This document shows, piece by piece, positions 10,474 through 17,624 of a DNA stretch of 64,000 nt; positions within the stretch are counted from its first letter, which is position 1; the number at the start of each line of letters is the position of its first letter. A program made the position numbers and the translations under genes. The DNA comes from Desulfofundulus salinus. Lineage in GTDB: Bacteria > Bacillota > Desulfotomaculia > Desulfotomaculales > Desulfovirgulaceae. The stretch spans positions 1,418,769 through 1,482,768 of the forward strand of contig NZ_RBWE01000001.1 in assembly GCF_003627965.1 (NCBI RefSeq). Direction: 5' to 3'. The notes under the pieces were generated by a model, which made no database searches, was not told where the DNA came from, and saw only the letters and a list, made by a program, of their open reading frames with translations.

Positions 10474-11682
10474 ATGCTCAAGGTACTTACCGTAAGCGAA
10501 CTTACCGGCCACATCAAAAACCTCCTTGATAAAGACCCGCTTTTGCTGAACCTCTGGGTAAAAGGGGAGATCTCCAACTGTAAACAGGCGGCCAGCGGTC
10601 ATCTTTATTTTACCCTCAAGGATGAGTTCTGTTCCATTAAGGCGATAATGTTTCGTTCCCGGGGGCGCCGTCTCCTTTTTCAACCGGAAGACGGGATGGC
10701 CGTGCGTGTACGGGGCTATGTATCGGTTTACCCCCGGGACGGTACATACCAGCTATATGTGGAAGAGATGGAGCCCGAAGGTACAGGGGCCCTTTATCTG
10801 GCCTTTGAACAATTAAAGCAAAAGCTGGAAAAAGAAGGCCTTTTTGCTCATCAGTATAAAAAAAAGTTGCCCCTTTTGCCGCGCCGCATCGGTATTGTTA
10901 CCTCGCCAACCGGGGCGGTGCTGCGGGATATGGTTAAAATTATCCGCCGGCGCTGGCCGGGCCTGCAGATCATTTTTGTGCCCGTGTCGGTACAGGGGGA
11001 AAGCGCCCCCCGGGAGGTGGCCCGGGCACTGCATTGGCTGAACCGCCTGGGGGCCTGCGATGTGATCATTGTCGGCCGTGGTGGTGGGTCCCTGGAGGAA
11101 TTGTGGGCCTTTAACACCGAAGTGGTGGCCCGGAGCATTTTTGCTTCCGATATTCCGGTAATTTCGGCCGTCGGCCATGAAACCGATTTTACCATTGCCG
11201 ACTGGGTTGCGGATGTACGGGCTCCCACTCCTTCGGCGGCGGCAGAAATGGTGGTCCCGGTTCGCGAAGAAATGGCCCGATATCTGGGGCTTTTGGAAGG
11301 GCGCCTGTTACGGACCATACGGGAAAAATTGCAAACCTATCGAGCAAGGCTGGATGCCTGCCGTCAGAGCAGGGTATTCCGTTACCCGGTGGATGTCCTC
11401 TGTGGTTTCCGGGGACAAATGGTGGACGATCTGTTCCGCCGCTTAAAACGGGCCATGGAGCAATATCGCCTGCGCCAGCAAAGCCGCCTGGCGTTGCTGT
11501 CCGGTCAACTGCAGGCCCTGAGTCCCCTGGCCACCCTTGCCCGGGGGTACAGCATTTGTACCCGTCCAGATACAGGTGAGGTGGTGCGGCGGGCCGGGGA
11601 GGTTGCACCGGGGGAGAAGGTACAGGTAGAGCTATATCGCGGCCGTCTTTTCTGCCAGGTAGAGGGATCAATTATAGAGTAA
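10474..11682 (+). CDS. xseA: Exodeoxyribonuclease VII large subunit
   Basis: The 402-residue protein opens with an OB-fold domain (LTVSELTGHIKNLLDKDPLL, then LWVKGEISN and HLYFTLKDE) and contains the catalytic-domain signatures GIVTSPTGAVLRDM, IIVGRGGGSLEELW and PVISAVGHETDFTIAD. With XseB it degrades single-stranded DNA to short oligonucleotides. The C-terminal coiled region that binds XseB ends with LARGYSI. Translation starts at ATG 10474 behind a weak CGGAG. xseB is 3.4 kb downstream instead of adjacent, with folD, fchA and a radical-SAM gene between. Confidence 0.95.
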   Translation: MLKVLTVSELTGHIKNLLDKDPLLLNLWVKGEISNCKQAASGHLYFTLKDEFCSIKAIMFRSRGRRLLFQPEDGMAVRVRGYVSVYPRDGTYQLYVEEMEPEGTGALYLAFEQLKQKLEKEGLFAHQYKKKLPLLPRRIGIVTSPTGAVLRDMVKIIRRRWPGLQIIFVPVSVQGESAPREVARALHWLNRLGACDVIIVGRGGGSLEELWAFNTEVVARSIFASDIPVISAVGHETDFTIADWVADVRAPTPSAAAEMVVPVREEMARYLGLLEGRLLRTIREKLQTYRARLDACRQSRVFRYPVDVLCGFRGQMVDDLFRRLKRAMEQYRLRQQSRLALLSGQLQALSPLATLARGYSICTRPDTGEVVRRAGEVAPGEKVQVELYRGRLFCQVEGSIIE

Positions 11683-11687
11683 TTAAA

Positions 11688-11785
11688 TGTTCAGTAAAAC
11701 CGCATTGTTAACTACAAGGGCACGGCGTTGTCCGGAAGCATATGAGTGAGCGGATAACGCCTGCCTTAGGCGGGTGACTAAACAT
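11688..11785 (+). repeat. Palindromic intergenic repeat, family 2 (short copy)
   Basis: It begins 5 bp after the xseA stop with TGTTCAGTAAAACCGC and ends with GCGGGTGACTAAACAT, which is close to its reverse complement. Inside is an 11-bp hairpin (11724-11734 with 11751-11761, one G-U pair) whose loop GAAGCATATGAGTGAG resembles those at 14.99 and 57.54 kb. Confidence 0.65.
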
Positions 11786-11818
11786 TTACTAGAGTAAATG
11801 TAAAGGGGGAGGCTAAAC

Positions 11819-12670
11819 ATGGCAGCGACACTTATTGATGGGAAAAAGGTGGCGGCGGAGATCCGGGAAGAGGTTAAGGCCGAAGTGGCCCAGTTGAGGG
11901 AACGGGGCATTATACCCAAGCTGGCCGTGGTCCTGGCCGGTGACGATCCGGCCTCTGTGGTCTATGCCCGGTCCAAGGAGAAATCCTGTGCCAATGTGGG
12001 CATTGAGTTTGAGCTTTTCACCTTGCCCGGCAACGCGCCCGAGGAAGAAGTGCTGGCGCTCATCGACCGCTTGAACAAGGACGACAGCGTACACGGGATT
12101 ATGATTGAGTTGCCCTTGCCCAAACACATGAACAAACAGCGGGTGCTGGAAGCCGTGTCGCCGAAAAAGGACGTGGATGGCGTCCACCCCATCAACCGGG
12201 GTTACATTTTAAGCGGCGGGGACGGCCTGTTCCCGGCCACACCCCAGAGCTGCATTGAAATCATGCTCCGTACCGGCATTGAAATCAAGGGTAAAAATGC
12301 CGTGATTGTGGGCCGGGGCGAAACGGTCGGCAAACCACTCATCTTTATGATGCTAAACCAGAATGCCACGGTTACCGTGTGCCATACCAGGACCGCCGAT
12401 CTGGCCTACCATACCCGCCAGGCAGATATCCTCATTGCCGCCGTCGGCAAGCCGAAAATGATCAAGGCCGATATGATCAAACCCGGCGCTGTAGTGGTGG
12501 ATGCCGGTATCAACCAGGTGGAGGGCGGCATCTGCGGTGACGTGGACTTTGAAAACGCCAGGGAGGTTGCCGGGGCCATTACCCCTGTGCCCGGCGGTGT
12601 GGGCAGCCTGACCACCGTGCTAATTCAAAAGAACGTGCTGAAGGCCATCAAGCTGCAGGGGAAAATTTAA
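11819..12670 (+). CDS. folD: Bifunctional methylenetetrahydrofolate dehydrogenase / cyclohydrolase FolD
   Basis: The 283-residue protein has the FolD signatures: YxxxK (Y and K in VVYARSKEKSC), PLPKHMNKQ, the PROSITE-type stretch DVDGVHPINRG, and the NADP-binding GRGETVGKPL. It converts methylene-THF to formyl-THF through methenyl-THF in the cytosol, part of the methyl branch of the Wood-Ljungdahl pathway in such anaerobes. GGGGGAGG precedes the ATG. fchA follows after 13 bp, giving a small one-carbon operon. Confidence 0.95.
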   Translation: MAATLIDGKKVAAEIREEVKAEVAQLRERGIIPKLAVVLAGDDPASVVYARSKEKSCANVGIEFELFTLPGNAPEEEVLALIDRLNKDDSVHGIMIELPLPKHMNKQRVLEAVSPKKDVDGVHPINRGYILSGGDGLFPATPQSCIEIMLRTGIEIKGKNAVIVGRGETVGKPLIFMMLNQNATVTVCHTRTADLAYHTRQADILIAAVGKPKMIKADMIKPGAVVVDAGINQVEGGICGDVDFENAREVAGAITPVPGGVGSLTTVLIQKNVLKAIKLQGKI

Positions 12671-12683
12671 GGAGGTGCCTTTG

Positions 12684-13316
12684 ATGAGCGAGATTTTTGA
12701 TTTTCCCTTTCGCAAGATACTGGCGGTAGCTGCTTCCGATGCCCCAACTCCCGGTGGGGGCAGCGTTTCCGCCATGGTGGGTGCTCTGGGGGTGGCCATG
12801 ACGGCCATGGTCGGTAACCTCACGGTTGGTAAGCCCAAGTTTGCCGACGTGGAGCCCCAGGTCAAGGAAATTACCGGTGCCGCTTACTTTATTATGAATA
12901 AATTGGAAAAGCTGGTGGCGGCCGATATCGCTGCCTTCGGTAAATTCATGGAAGTCTACCGGATGCCCAAAAACACCGAGGAAGAGAAGGCCAGGCGGGA
13001 CGAGCTGATGCAAAAGGCCCTGAAAACGGCCACTGACACTCCCATGGAAGTGGCCCGCACCCTCCTGGAGGCCCTGGAGATTACCGAAAGGCTGGCTAAG
13101 ATTGGCAATAAAATGGCCATCAGCGATGCGGGTGTGGCCGCCTACGTCTGTGAAGCGGCCATCAACGCCGTCCTTTTGAGTGCTGACATCAACATCCCCA
13201 TGATCAAAGACGAGGACTATGTCAAGGGCATTCTGGCAGAAAAGGAAAGGATCGTTTCCGAGGCCAAACGGTTAAAGGATGCAGCTGTGGCCGTGGTTCA
13301 GGAAAGAATGAAATAA
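12684..13316 (+). CDS. fchA: Cyclodeaminase/cyclohydrolase family protein (methenyl-THF cyclohydrolase FchA-like)
   Basis: The 210-residue helical protein has the formiminotransferase-cyclodeaminase signature TPGGGSVSAMVGALG near residue 27 and ANxAVLLSADIN-type C-terminal helices. In acetogens and related anaerobes stand-alone members act as methenyl-THF cyclohydrolase. Start ATG 12684 is chosen because GGAGG ends 8 nt upstream; a GTG at 12675 overlaps that site. It follows folD closely, so FolD dehydrogenase and FchA cyclohydrolase activities are probably paired. Confidence 0.85.
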   Translation: MSEIFDFPFRKILAVAASDAPTPGGGSVSAMVGALGVAMTAMVGNLTVGKPKFADVEPQVKEITGAAYFIMNKLEKLVAADIAAFGKFMEVYRMPKNTEEEKARRDELMQKALKTATDTPMEVARTLLEALEITERLAKIGNKMAISDAGVAAYVCEAAINAVLLSADINIPMIKDEDYVKGILAEKERIVSEAKRLKDAAVAVVQERMK

Positions 13317-13342
13317 AGAACCTTTCGATTTGCACTATTACG

Positions 13343-13384
13343 CGGGCGGGTCTGCCGGCAACAGGCGGACCCGCCCGCCGTTTT
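13343..13384 (+). terminator. Strong terminator after fchA
   Basis: A 14-bp GC-rich stem (13343-13356 with 13364-13377, one G-U pair), a 7-nt loop and TTTT at 13381. Confidence 0.8.
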
Positions 13385-13410
13385 ATACATGCATGGTTTA
13401 GTTATTTTAG

Positions 13411-13545
13411 TTAATAAAATGTCACCTCATTTAACTTGATCCAGCCCAGCAGGTCCAGCAGATCCGCCAGCTGATCAAATAATTGCTTTTGTTCCTCCAG
13501 GGAGAGTTCCTCTATTGCTCGCACCAGTTCCTCTATCCGGGACAT
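13411..13545 (-). CDS. Hypothetical 44-residue amphipathic protein
   Basis: A minus-strand ATG at 13545 has a near-perfect ribosome site (AGGGAGGTG, 7 nt spacing) and opens a 44-codon frame with regularly spaced Leu and Glu/Gln (IEELVRAIEELSLEEQ, then LADLLDLLG). The product would be acidic and mostly helical, suited to a coiled coil or a small adaptor. It lies alone, divergent from the radical-SAM gene and convergent with fchA. I do not recognise a family. Codon use and the ribosome site favour a real gene. Confidence 0.55.
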   Translation of the reverse strand: MSRIEELVRAIEELSLEEQKQLFDQLADLLDLLGWIKLNEVTFY

Positions 13546-13620
13546 ATTTTCACCTCCCTGCTTACATAAGATAAGCAATGCCCGCTTCCTTTGTCAAATC
13601 ATTCGCGAACGCACGGGTAT

Positions 13621-13648
13621 TTGCGCTACCGGCCATTTGTGGTAAGAT
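13621..13648 (+). promoter_or_regulatory. Candidate promoter for the radical-SAM gene
   Basis: TTGCGC, a 16-nt spacer and TAAGAT, about 20 bp before the start codon. Confidence 0.35.
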
Positions 13649-13668
13649 AGGGGCCAGGAGGGTCACTC

Positions 13669-14643
13669 ATGTCCGCAAACCAGACCCGCTACCGGGTTTA
13701 TTCGGAATTCCTGAAAGAAAAATTCGGGGGCAAAGTATACAAGCTGCCCATCAACCTCCCCGGAACCTGTCCCAACCGGGACGGCACTATCAGTACCGGC
13801 GGTTGCATTTTCTGCGACGAGGAGGGGGCGGGTTTTGAGTGCCTGCCCAGCAGTCTCTCGGTGGAGGAACAGCTGGCAGCCAACCGGGAGTTTTTTCGCA
13901 AACGCTACAAAGCGGATAAATTCATCGCCTACTTCCAGGCTTTTACCAACACTTACCTGCCCTTTGAGCGCTTCCGGGAATATGTCCTGGCCGCTGCCGG
14001 CGGTGAAGATATGGTGGGCATTTCTATTTCTACCCGCCCGGACTGCATCAACGACCGTTACCTGGATTTCCTGGCAGAAGTGGGCCGGGAAAAAAATCTG
14101 GTCATGGACATCGAACTGGGGCTGCAAACGGTCAATTACCATTCCCTGTTGCGGGTCAACCGCGGGCATACCCTGGCCGAGTTTATCGATGCGGTGCAGC
14201 GCATCAAAGAGCGGGAGCTGGAAATCTGCGTGCACCTGATCCTGAACCTGCCCTGGGACGATATGATTGACGTAATCGAAAACGCCAAGATTCTCTCCGC
14301 CCTGCAGGTGCAATATGTAAAGCTCCACTCCCTTTACGTTGTCCGGGATACCGTACTGGGGGAAATGTACCAGCGCGGGGAGTTTTCCATCATCCCTATG
14401 GAGGAATACGTGGACCGGGTGGTGACATTTCTGGAATACCTGCATCCGGATATCGTCATCCAGCGCCTGGTCGGCCGCGGCCCCTATGACCGGGTGCTTT
14501 TCTCCAACTGGGGAGTGAGCTGGTGGCAGGTAAAGCAAAGGATTGAAGCCAGGCTGGAGGAACTGAACACCTGCCAGGGCCGACTCTGCGACTATTTAAA
14601 CGGCCCGGCGTTGCGGAAGAGATTTTTAAGTAGACACCTATGA
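13669..14643 (+). CDS. TIGR01212-family radical SAM protein
   Basis: The 324-residue protein has a Cys motif near residue 30-48 (CPNRDG ... GGCIFC) that provides the three cluster cysteines, followed by typical TIM-barrel segments (FQAFTNTY, GISISTRPDC, ELGLQT, HLILNLPWD, KLHSLYVV). This is the YhcC/TIGR01212 family of radical SAM proteins, of uncertain function. The last four codons and stop are supplied by a repeat that begins at 14631, so the original C-terminus has probably been replaced or trimmed. Start ATG 13669 has a GGAGG-like site (CCAGGAGGGTC) upstream. Confidence 0.85.
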   Translation: MSANQTRYRVYSEFLKEKFGGKVYKLPINLPGTCPNRDGTISTGGCIFCDEEGAGFECLPSSLSVEEQLAANREFFRKRYKADKFIAYFQAFTNTYLPFERFREYVLAAAGGEDMVGISISTRPDCINDRYLDFLAEVGREKNLVMDIELGLQTVNYHSLLRVNRGHTLAEFIDAVQRIKERELEICVHLILNLPWDDMIDVIENAKILSALQVQYVKLHSLYVVRDTVLGEMYQRGEFSIIPMEEYVDRVVTFLEYLHPDIVIQRLVGRGPYDRVLFSNWGVSWWQVKQRIEARLEELNTCQGRLCDYLNGPALRKRFLSRHL

Positions 14644-14890
14644 CGCTTTCAGCGTCACTGCCGTTTTGCACGGAAGCGAGCGACATTGAGCCGAGCAGAT
14701 GCCAAACTTAGCGAGACCGAGGGCGGAGGCGGGGCCGAGGGCATGGATGCCCGAGGCCGGCCCCTGAGGCACGGATGCCGAATGGGCCGGGAACCCCGCC
14801 GGAGTCCGAGGTCGAGCGCTAGTTTGGCCTGCGAGGCGAACGGAGCGAGCGCGTGCAAACGGCAGGCAATTGCTATTTTCAGGGTAGATA
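14631..14890 (+). repeat. Palindromic intergenic repeat, family 1 (long copy)
   Basis: The copy starts TAGACACCTATGACGC inside the end of the radical-SAM gene and contains the hairpin TGACGCT-TTC-AGCGTCA (14641-14657). A large nested inverted repeat follows: GCCGTTTTGCACG (14660) pairs with CGTGCAAACGGC (14852), and GCCAAACT (14701) with AGTTTGGC (14821). It ends with GGCAATTGCTATTTTCAGG. The same two ends occur at 54.1 kb around a much shorter core. No coding sequence is apparent in it. Confidence 0.7.
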
Positions 14891-14978
14891 AGCCGATTTC
14901 GTCCGGTCCGGATCGTCTTCCGCGACGAGGGAAGGCCGGCACCCATGCGATAAAACCAGAGCCGGCCTGAAGCAAGCC

Positions 14979-15025
14979 GCGGTGCTGTCGGCGCGAAGCA
15001 TTGGAGTGAGCGAGGACAGCACCGC
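14979..15025 (+). repeat. Hairpin related to family 2 repeats
   Basis: An 11-bp perfect stem GCGGTGCTGTC / GACAGCACCGC encloses a loop with AGCATTGGAGTGAGCG. The loop sequence recurs at 11.74 and 57.54 kb with a different stem. It lies 32 bp before xseB. Confidence 0.6.
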
Positions 15026-15056
15026 ATCCAACCGGGTTCAAAAGCGAGGTATAGCC

Positions 15057-15314
15057 ATGAAAAAACTAACCTTTGAAGAAGCGCTGGCCAGACTGGAAGC
15101 AGTGGTACGGGAACTGGAAGAAGGACAGTTGCCTCTGGAAAAATCCCTGGCCCTTTTCGGGGAGGGGATTACCCTTACGCGTTTCTGTCATCAGGAGCTG
15201 GAAAAGGCCGAGGAGCGTATTTCCATACTCACCGCCAATGAAAAGGGAGAACCGGTATTAAAAGATTCCGACCCCTGTCTTGCTGATCTGCTCAATCCGG
15301 AGAGGAAGGAGTAA
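15057..15314 (+). CDS. xseB: Exodeoxyribonuclease VII small subunit
   Basis: The 85-residue protein has the XseB signature [30 protein letters not shown] followed by a helical C-terminus. It forms the regulatory subunit of exonuclease VII with XseA. The start is ATG 15057, behind GAGG; the longer upstream frame runs into repeat DNA. The stop lies 5 bp before the ispA start, so the two are co-transcribed as in other Firmicutes. Confidence 0.93.
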   Translation: MKKLTFEEALARLEAVVRELEEGQLPLEKSLALFGEGITLTRFCHQELEKAEERISILTANEKGEPVLKDSDPCLADLLNPERKE

Positions 15315-15319
15315 GCAAA

Positions 15320-16210
15320 TTGGACTTTTTGACCGAACTTAAAGTTAGGGCAGCCCTGGTGGACCGGGCACTGGATGAGCTTTTACCGTCAGAAGATACT
15401 TATCCGCCTGTAATTCACCAGGCCATGCGGTACAGCCTTTTTGCCGGGGGGAAAAGGCTGCGGCCCGTCCTGGTCCTGGCAGCGGCCGAAACGGTAGGCG
15501 GCGACCCCGCACGGGTATTGCCGGCAGCCTGTGCCCTGGAATTGATCCATACCTATTCTTTGATCCATGACGATCTGCCTGCCATGGATAACGATGATTT
15601 CCGGCGGGGAAAGCCGACCTGTCACCGGGTTTATGGTGAAGCGGTCGCCATCCTGGCGGGGGACGCCCTGCTAACCCATGCCTTTGCTCTTCTGGCTAAA
15701 AATGCCCAAAACCAGCTGGCACCGGCGGAACGGGTGGTGCAGGTCATTGAGGAGGTAGCGGCAGCTGCTGGCACGCTGGGGCTCATTGGCGGGCAGGTGG
15801 TGGATACCCTGGCTGCGGACACCACAGTAGATGACGCTACCCTGGAGTATATCCACCGCCACAAAACCGGGGCGCTGTACCGGGTGGCCGTGCGGGCAGG
15901 GGCCATTTTAGCCGGCGCAAAGGAAAAGCAGCTGGAGGCCTTGACTATTTATGCCGAGAACCTGGGTCTGGCTTTTCAAATACAAGACGATATCCTGGAT
16001 GTAGAAGGTGACCCGGCCAGGCTGGGCAAACCCGTGGGCAGCGACGAAAGAAATAAAAAGGCTACCTATCCGGCTCTTTTCGGATTGGATGTGGCCAGGG
16101 CAAAGGCCAGGGAAGCGGTCGCGGCAGCCCTGGCCGCCCTGGAGCCTTTTGATGAGCGTGCCGATTTTTTGCGGGAACTGGTCCGGTTTGTAATTGCGCG
16201 GGATTTTTAG
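15320..16210 (+). CDS. ispA: Farnesyl/geranyl diphosphate synthase (polyprenyl synthetase)
   Basis: The 296-residue protein has both Asp-rich motifs: HDDLPAMDNDD (first, near residue 80) and QDDILD (second, near 220), plus the GGKRLRP and TYPALFG motifs. It condenses IPP with DMAPP/GPP to make farnesyl diphosphate for quinones and undecaprenyl phosphate. Translation starts at a TTG 8 nt after AAGGAG. dxs, the first isoprenoid-precursor gene, lies downstream past the OLE RNA locus. Confidence 0.93.
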   Translation: MDFLTELKVRAALVDRALDELLPSEDTYPPVIHQAMRYSLFAGGKRLRPVLVLAAAETVGGDPARVLPAACALELIHTYSLIHDDLPAMDNDDFRRGKPTCHRVYGEAVAILAGDALLTHAFALLAKNAQNQLAPAERVVQVIEEVAAAAGTLGLIGGQVVDTLAADTTVDDATLEYIHRHKTGALYRVAVRAGAILAGAKEKQLEALTIYAENLGLAFQIQDDILDVEGDPARLGKPVGSDERNKKATYPALFGLDVARAKAREAVAAALAALEPFDERADFLRELVRFVIARDF

Positions 16211-16231
16211 AGCTTGAAGGAGATTTAGCGC

Positions 16232-16303
16232 GTGGCATTGACCCTGAAGGGTTTGTATGTCAGCGGCGAGCTGCTGCCAACCGGGGGTCATCTTAAAGGT
16301 TAA
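16232..16303 (+). CDS. Possible 23-residue peptide between ispA and the OLE RNA
   Basis: A GTG at 16232 has GAAGGAGA with 9-nt spacing and opens 23 codons (begins MALTLKGLYVSGELL). It ends just before the OLE promoter. It could be a translated micropeptide at the end of the ispA unit or a decayed gene start. No family recognised. Confidence 0.3.
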   Translation: MALTLKGLYVSGELLPTGGHLKG

Positions 16304-16312
16304 CAGCATCAT

Positions 16313-16342
16313 TTGCTTTTATTTCTGAGCTTATGTTATAAT
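16313..16342 (+). promoter_or_regulatory. Promoter of the OLE RNA
   Basis: TTGCTT, an 18-nt spacer and a perfect TATAAT. Transcription would start near 16349, about 15 nt before the 5' strand of the closing helix of the RNA. Confidence 0.7.
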
Positions 16343-16348
16343 ACACTT

Positions 16349-16965
16349 CCGGAACTAGAAAGTGGGATAAGTGACGCAGTATCCTAGTCAGGTATGCCTT
16401 TTTTGAAGACGGGCCTAAAAATCCGTCGCGGGCACATCGATGAAGTTCCTGGTGCTGGCTGCTGACGCCCAGTCGGGGGCTGGTACTGGGAGTTAAGGAG
16501 TGAGGGCGAGCCGCAAAGGCATGCGGGCGTGGACCCTGACTCCGCGGAGACCCAAGTGCGTGGGAAAGCGTAAAAGCCGTACTATGGCTTGGGGTGTGAA
16601 CCTGCACGTGGTGAAAGCTGCGTGCAGTGTAGCCTGCCTTGAGTGGTAGCGGTGGATGTCGTTGGTAGCCGGTACCTTTATCCCCAATGGGCCCAGGGGA
16701 AGGTAACCGGTGGACTGAAACCGTTACTGCAAAAGAGGCTAGAAAAAGGCCATCCTGTCGGGGAAAACTCCTAGGCTGTCCGGTAACACCGGGGCAGCGC
16801 GGGGATTGCAGTGTGGACTAAGTGGTAATCCAGCCCCGGAACCGGCAACGTCCCGGAGGCAGTCCGAAGGGGAAACCGCCGGCATGGCGACAGCCGGTGA
16901 CTGCTTGGGAAAACCTGCTGGACCTTAAGCCACAATATTTACCCGCGCTGCTGTCACTTACCTCC
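16349..16965 (+). ncRNA. OLE RNA (ornate, large, extremophilic)
   Basis: This ~600-nt stretch has no credible reading frame but is rich in local hairpins and GNRA-type/A-rich joints. Its ends pair: 16365-16379 with 16948-16962 gives a closing helix (TAAGTGAC with GTCACTTA, then GCAG with CTGC, small bulges). The length, the position between ispA and dxs, and the downstream four-helix membrane protein are the known hallmarks of OLE RNA and its protein partner OapA in extremophilic and anaerobic Firmicutes. OLE ribonucleoprotein sits at the membrane and is linked to alcohol, cold and Mg2+ stress in Bacillus halodurans. The call rests on architecture and synteny; no covariance model was run. Confidence 0.85.
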
Positions 16966-17009
16966 GTAAAACATACTCCCTTTTTCCTTCCCGTATGAGG
17001 TGACTGTAT

Positions 17010-17597
17010 TTGGGAAACAATAAATCTACAGTTTCAGGCCGGTACGTACTTGTGGTGGGTACGGCCTCTTTTTTACTGGCCATAATATTTTTTTGGTTTT
17101 CAGAATTGTTGGCCGGCAAGGTAAAAAGTCTTTTTTTATCTTTTCTTTTTTTAGTTATAATTATACTGATCGGTATCGTGGCCGATATCGTGGGTACGGC
17201 AGTGGCAGCTGCTGAAGAGTCCCCTTTCCATGCCAAAGCGGCCAAGCGGGTGCGCGGGGCAAGGGAAGGGGTATATCTGATCAGGAACGCCGACCGGGTG
17301 GCCAACATCTGTAATGATGTTATCGGGGATATTGCCGGAACAGTAAGTGGCGCTCTGGGAATTGCCCTGGTTTTGCAAATCTTACTTTACTGGAAGGGTA
17401 TCAACCAGGCTTTGTTGAATATGATGGTAACCGCTCTCATTGCCGCTTTTACCGTAGGCGGCAAGGCGGCCGGGAAGCGCATAGCCATTTCCCGGGCCAA
17501 CGAGGTAATTTTTCTGGTGGGAAAATTACTGGCTGCCTTTGAACAGTTGACGGGGATAAGTGTGACCAGGAAAAAATACCGTCGGGCAGGCAAATAA
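17010..17597 (+). CDS. oapA: OLE-associated membrane protein A (OapA)
   Basis: The 195-residue protein has four hydrophobic helices (about residues 11-33, 39-66, 104-126 and 131-150), with a basic loop (AKAAKRVRGAREG, residues 75-87) between the second and third. A D103-x3-D107 motif starts the third helix, matching the conserved D-x3-D motif reported for OapA, which binds OLE RNA at the membrane. The basic loops could contact RNA. Translation starts at TTG 17010 behind GAGGTG. It lies directly after the OLE RNA and 27 bp before dxs, the arrangement described for this ribonucleoprotein. Confidence 0.88.
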   Translation: MGNNKSTVSGRYVLVVGTASFLLAIIFFWFSELLAGKVKSLFLSFLFLVIIILIGIVADIVGTAVAAAEESPFHAKAAKRVRGAREGVYLIRNADRVANICNDVIGDIAGTVSGALGIALVLQILLYWKGINQALLNMMVTALIAAFTVGGKAAGKRIAISRANEVIFLVGKLLAAFEQLTGISVTRKKYRRAGK

Positions 17598-17624
17598 CAC
17601 CAGGTGCGTCGGGAAGGGGAAAAA

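Noticed and set aside
13663-14538. 291-residue minus-strand frame in the radical-SAM gene
   Set aside because: Antisense shadow; the plus strand has a full radical-SAM motif set.
16349-16965. RNase P RNA, tmRNA or group II intron as alternatives for the 600-nt RNA
   Set aside because: Length, the ispA-oapA-dxs setting and lack of the expected cores (no tmRNA tag frame, no domain V at its end) fit OLE better.
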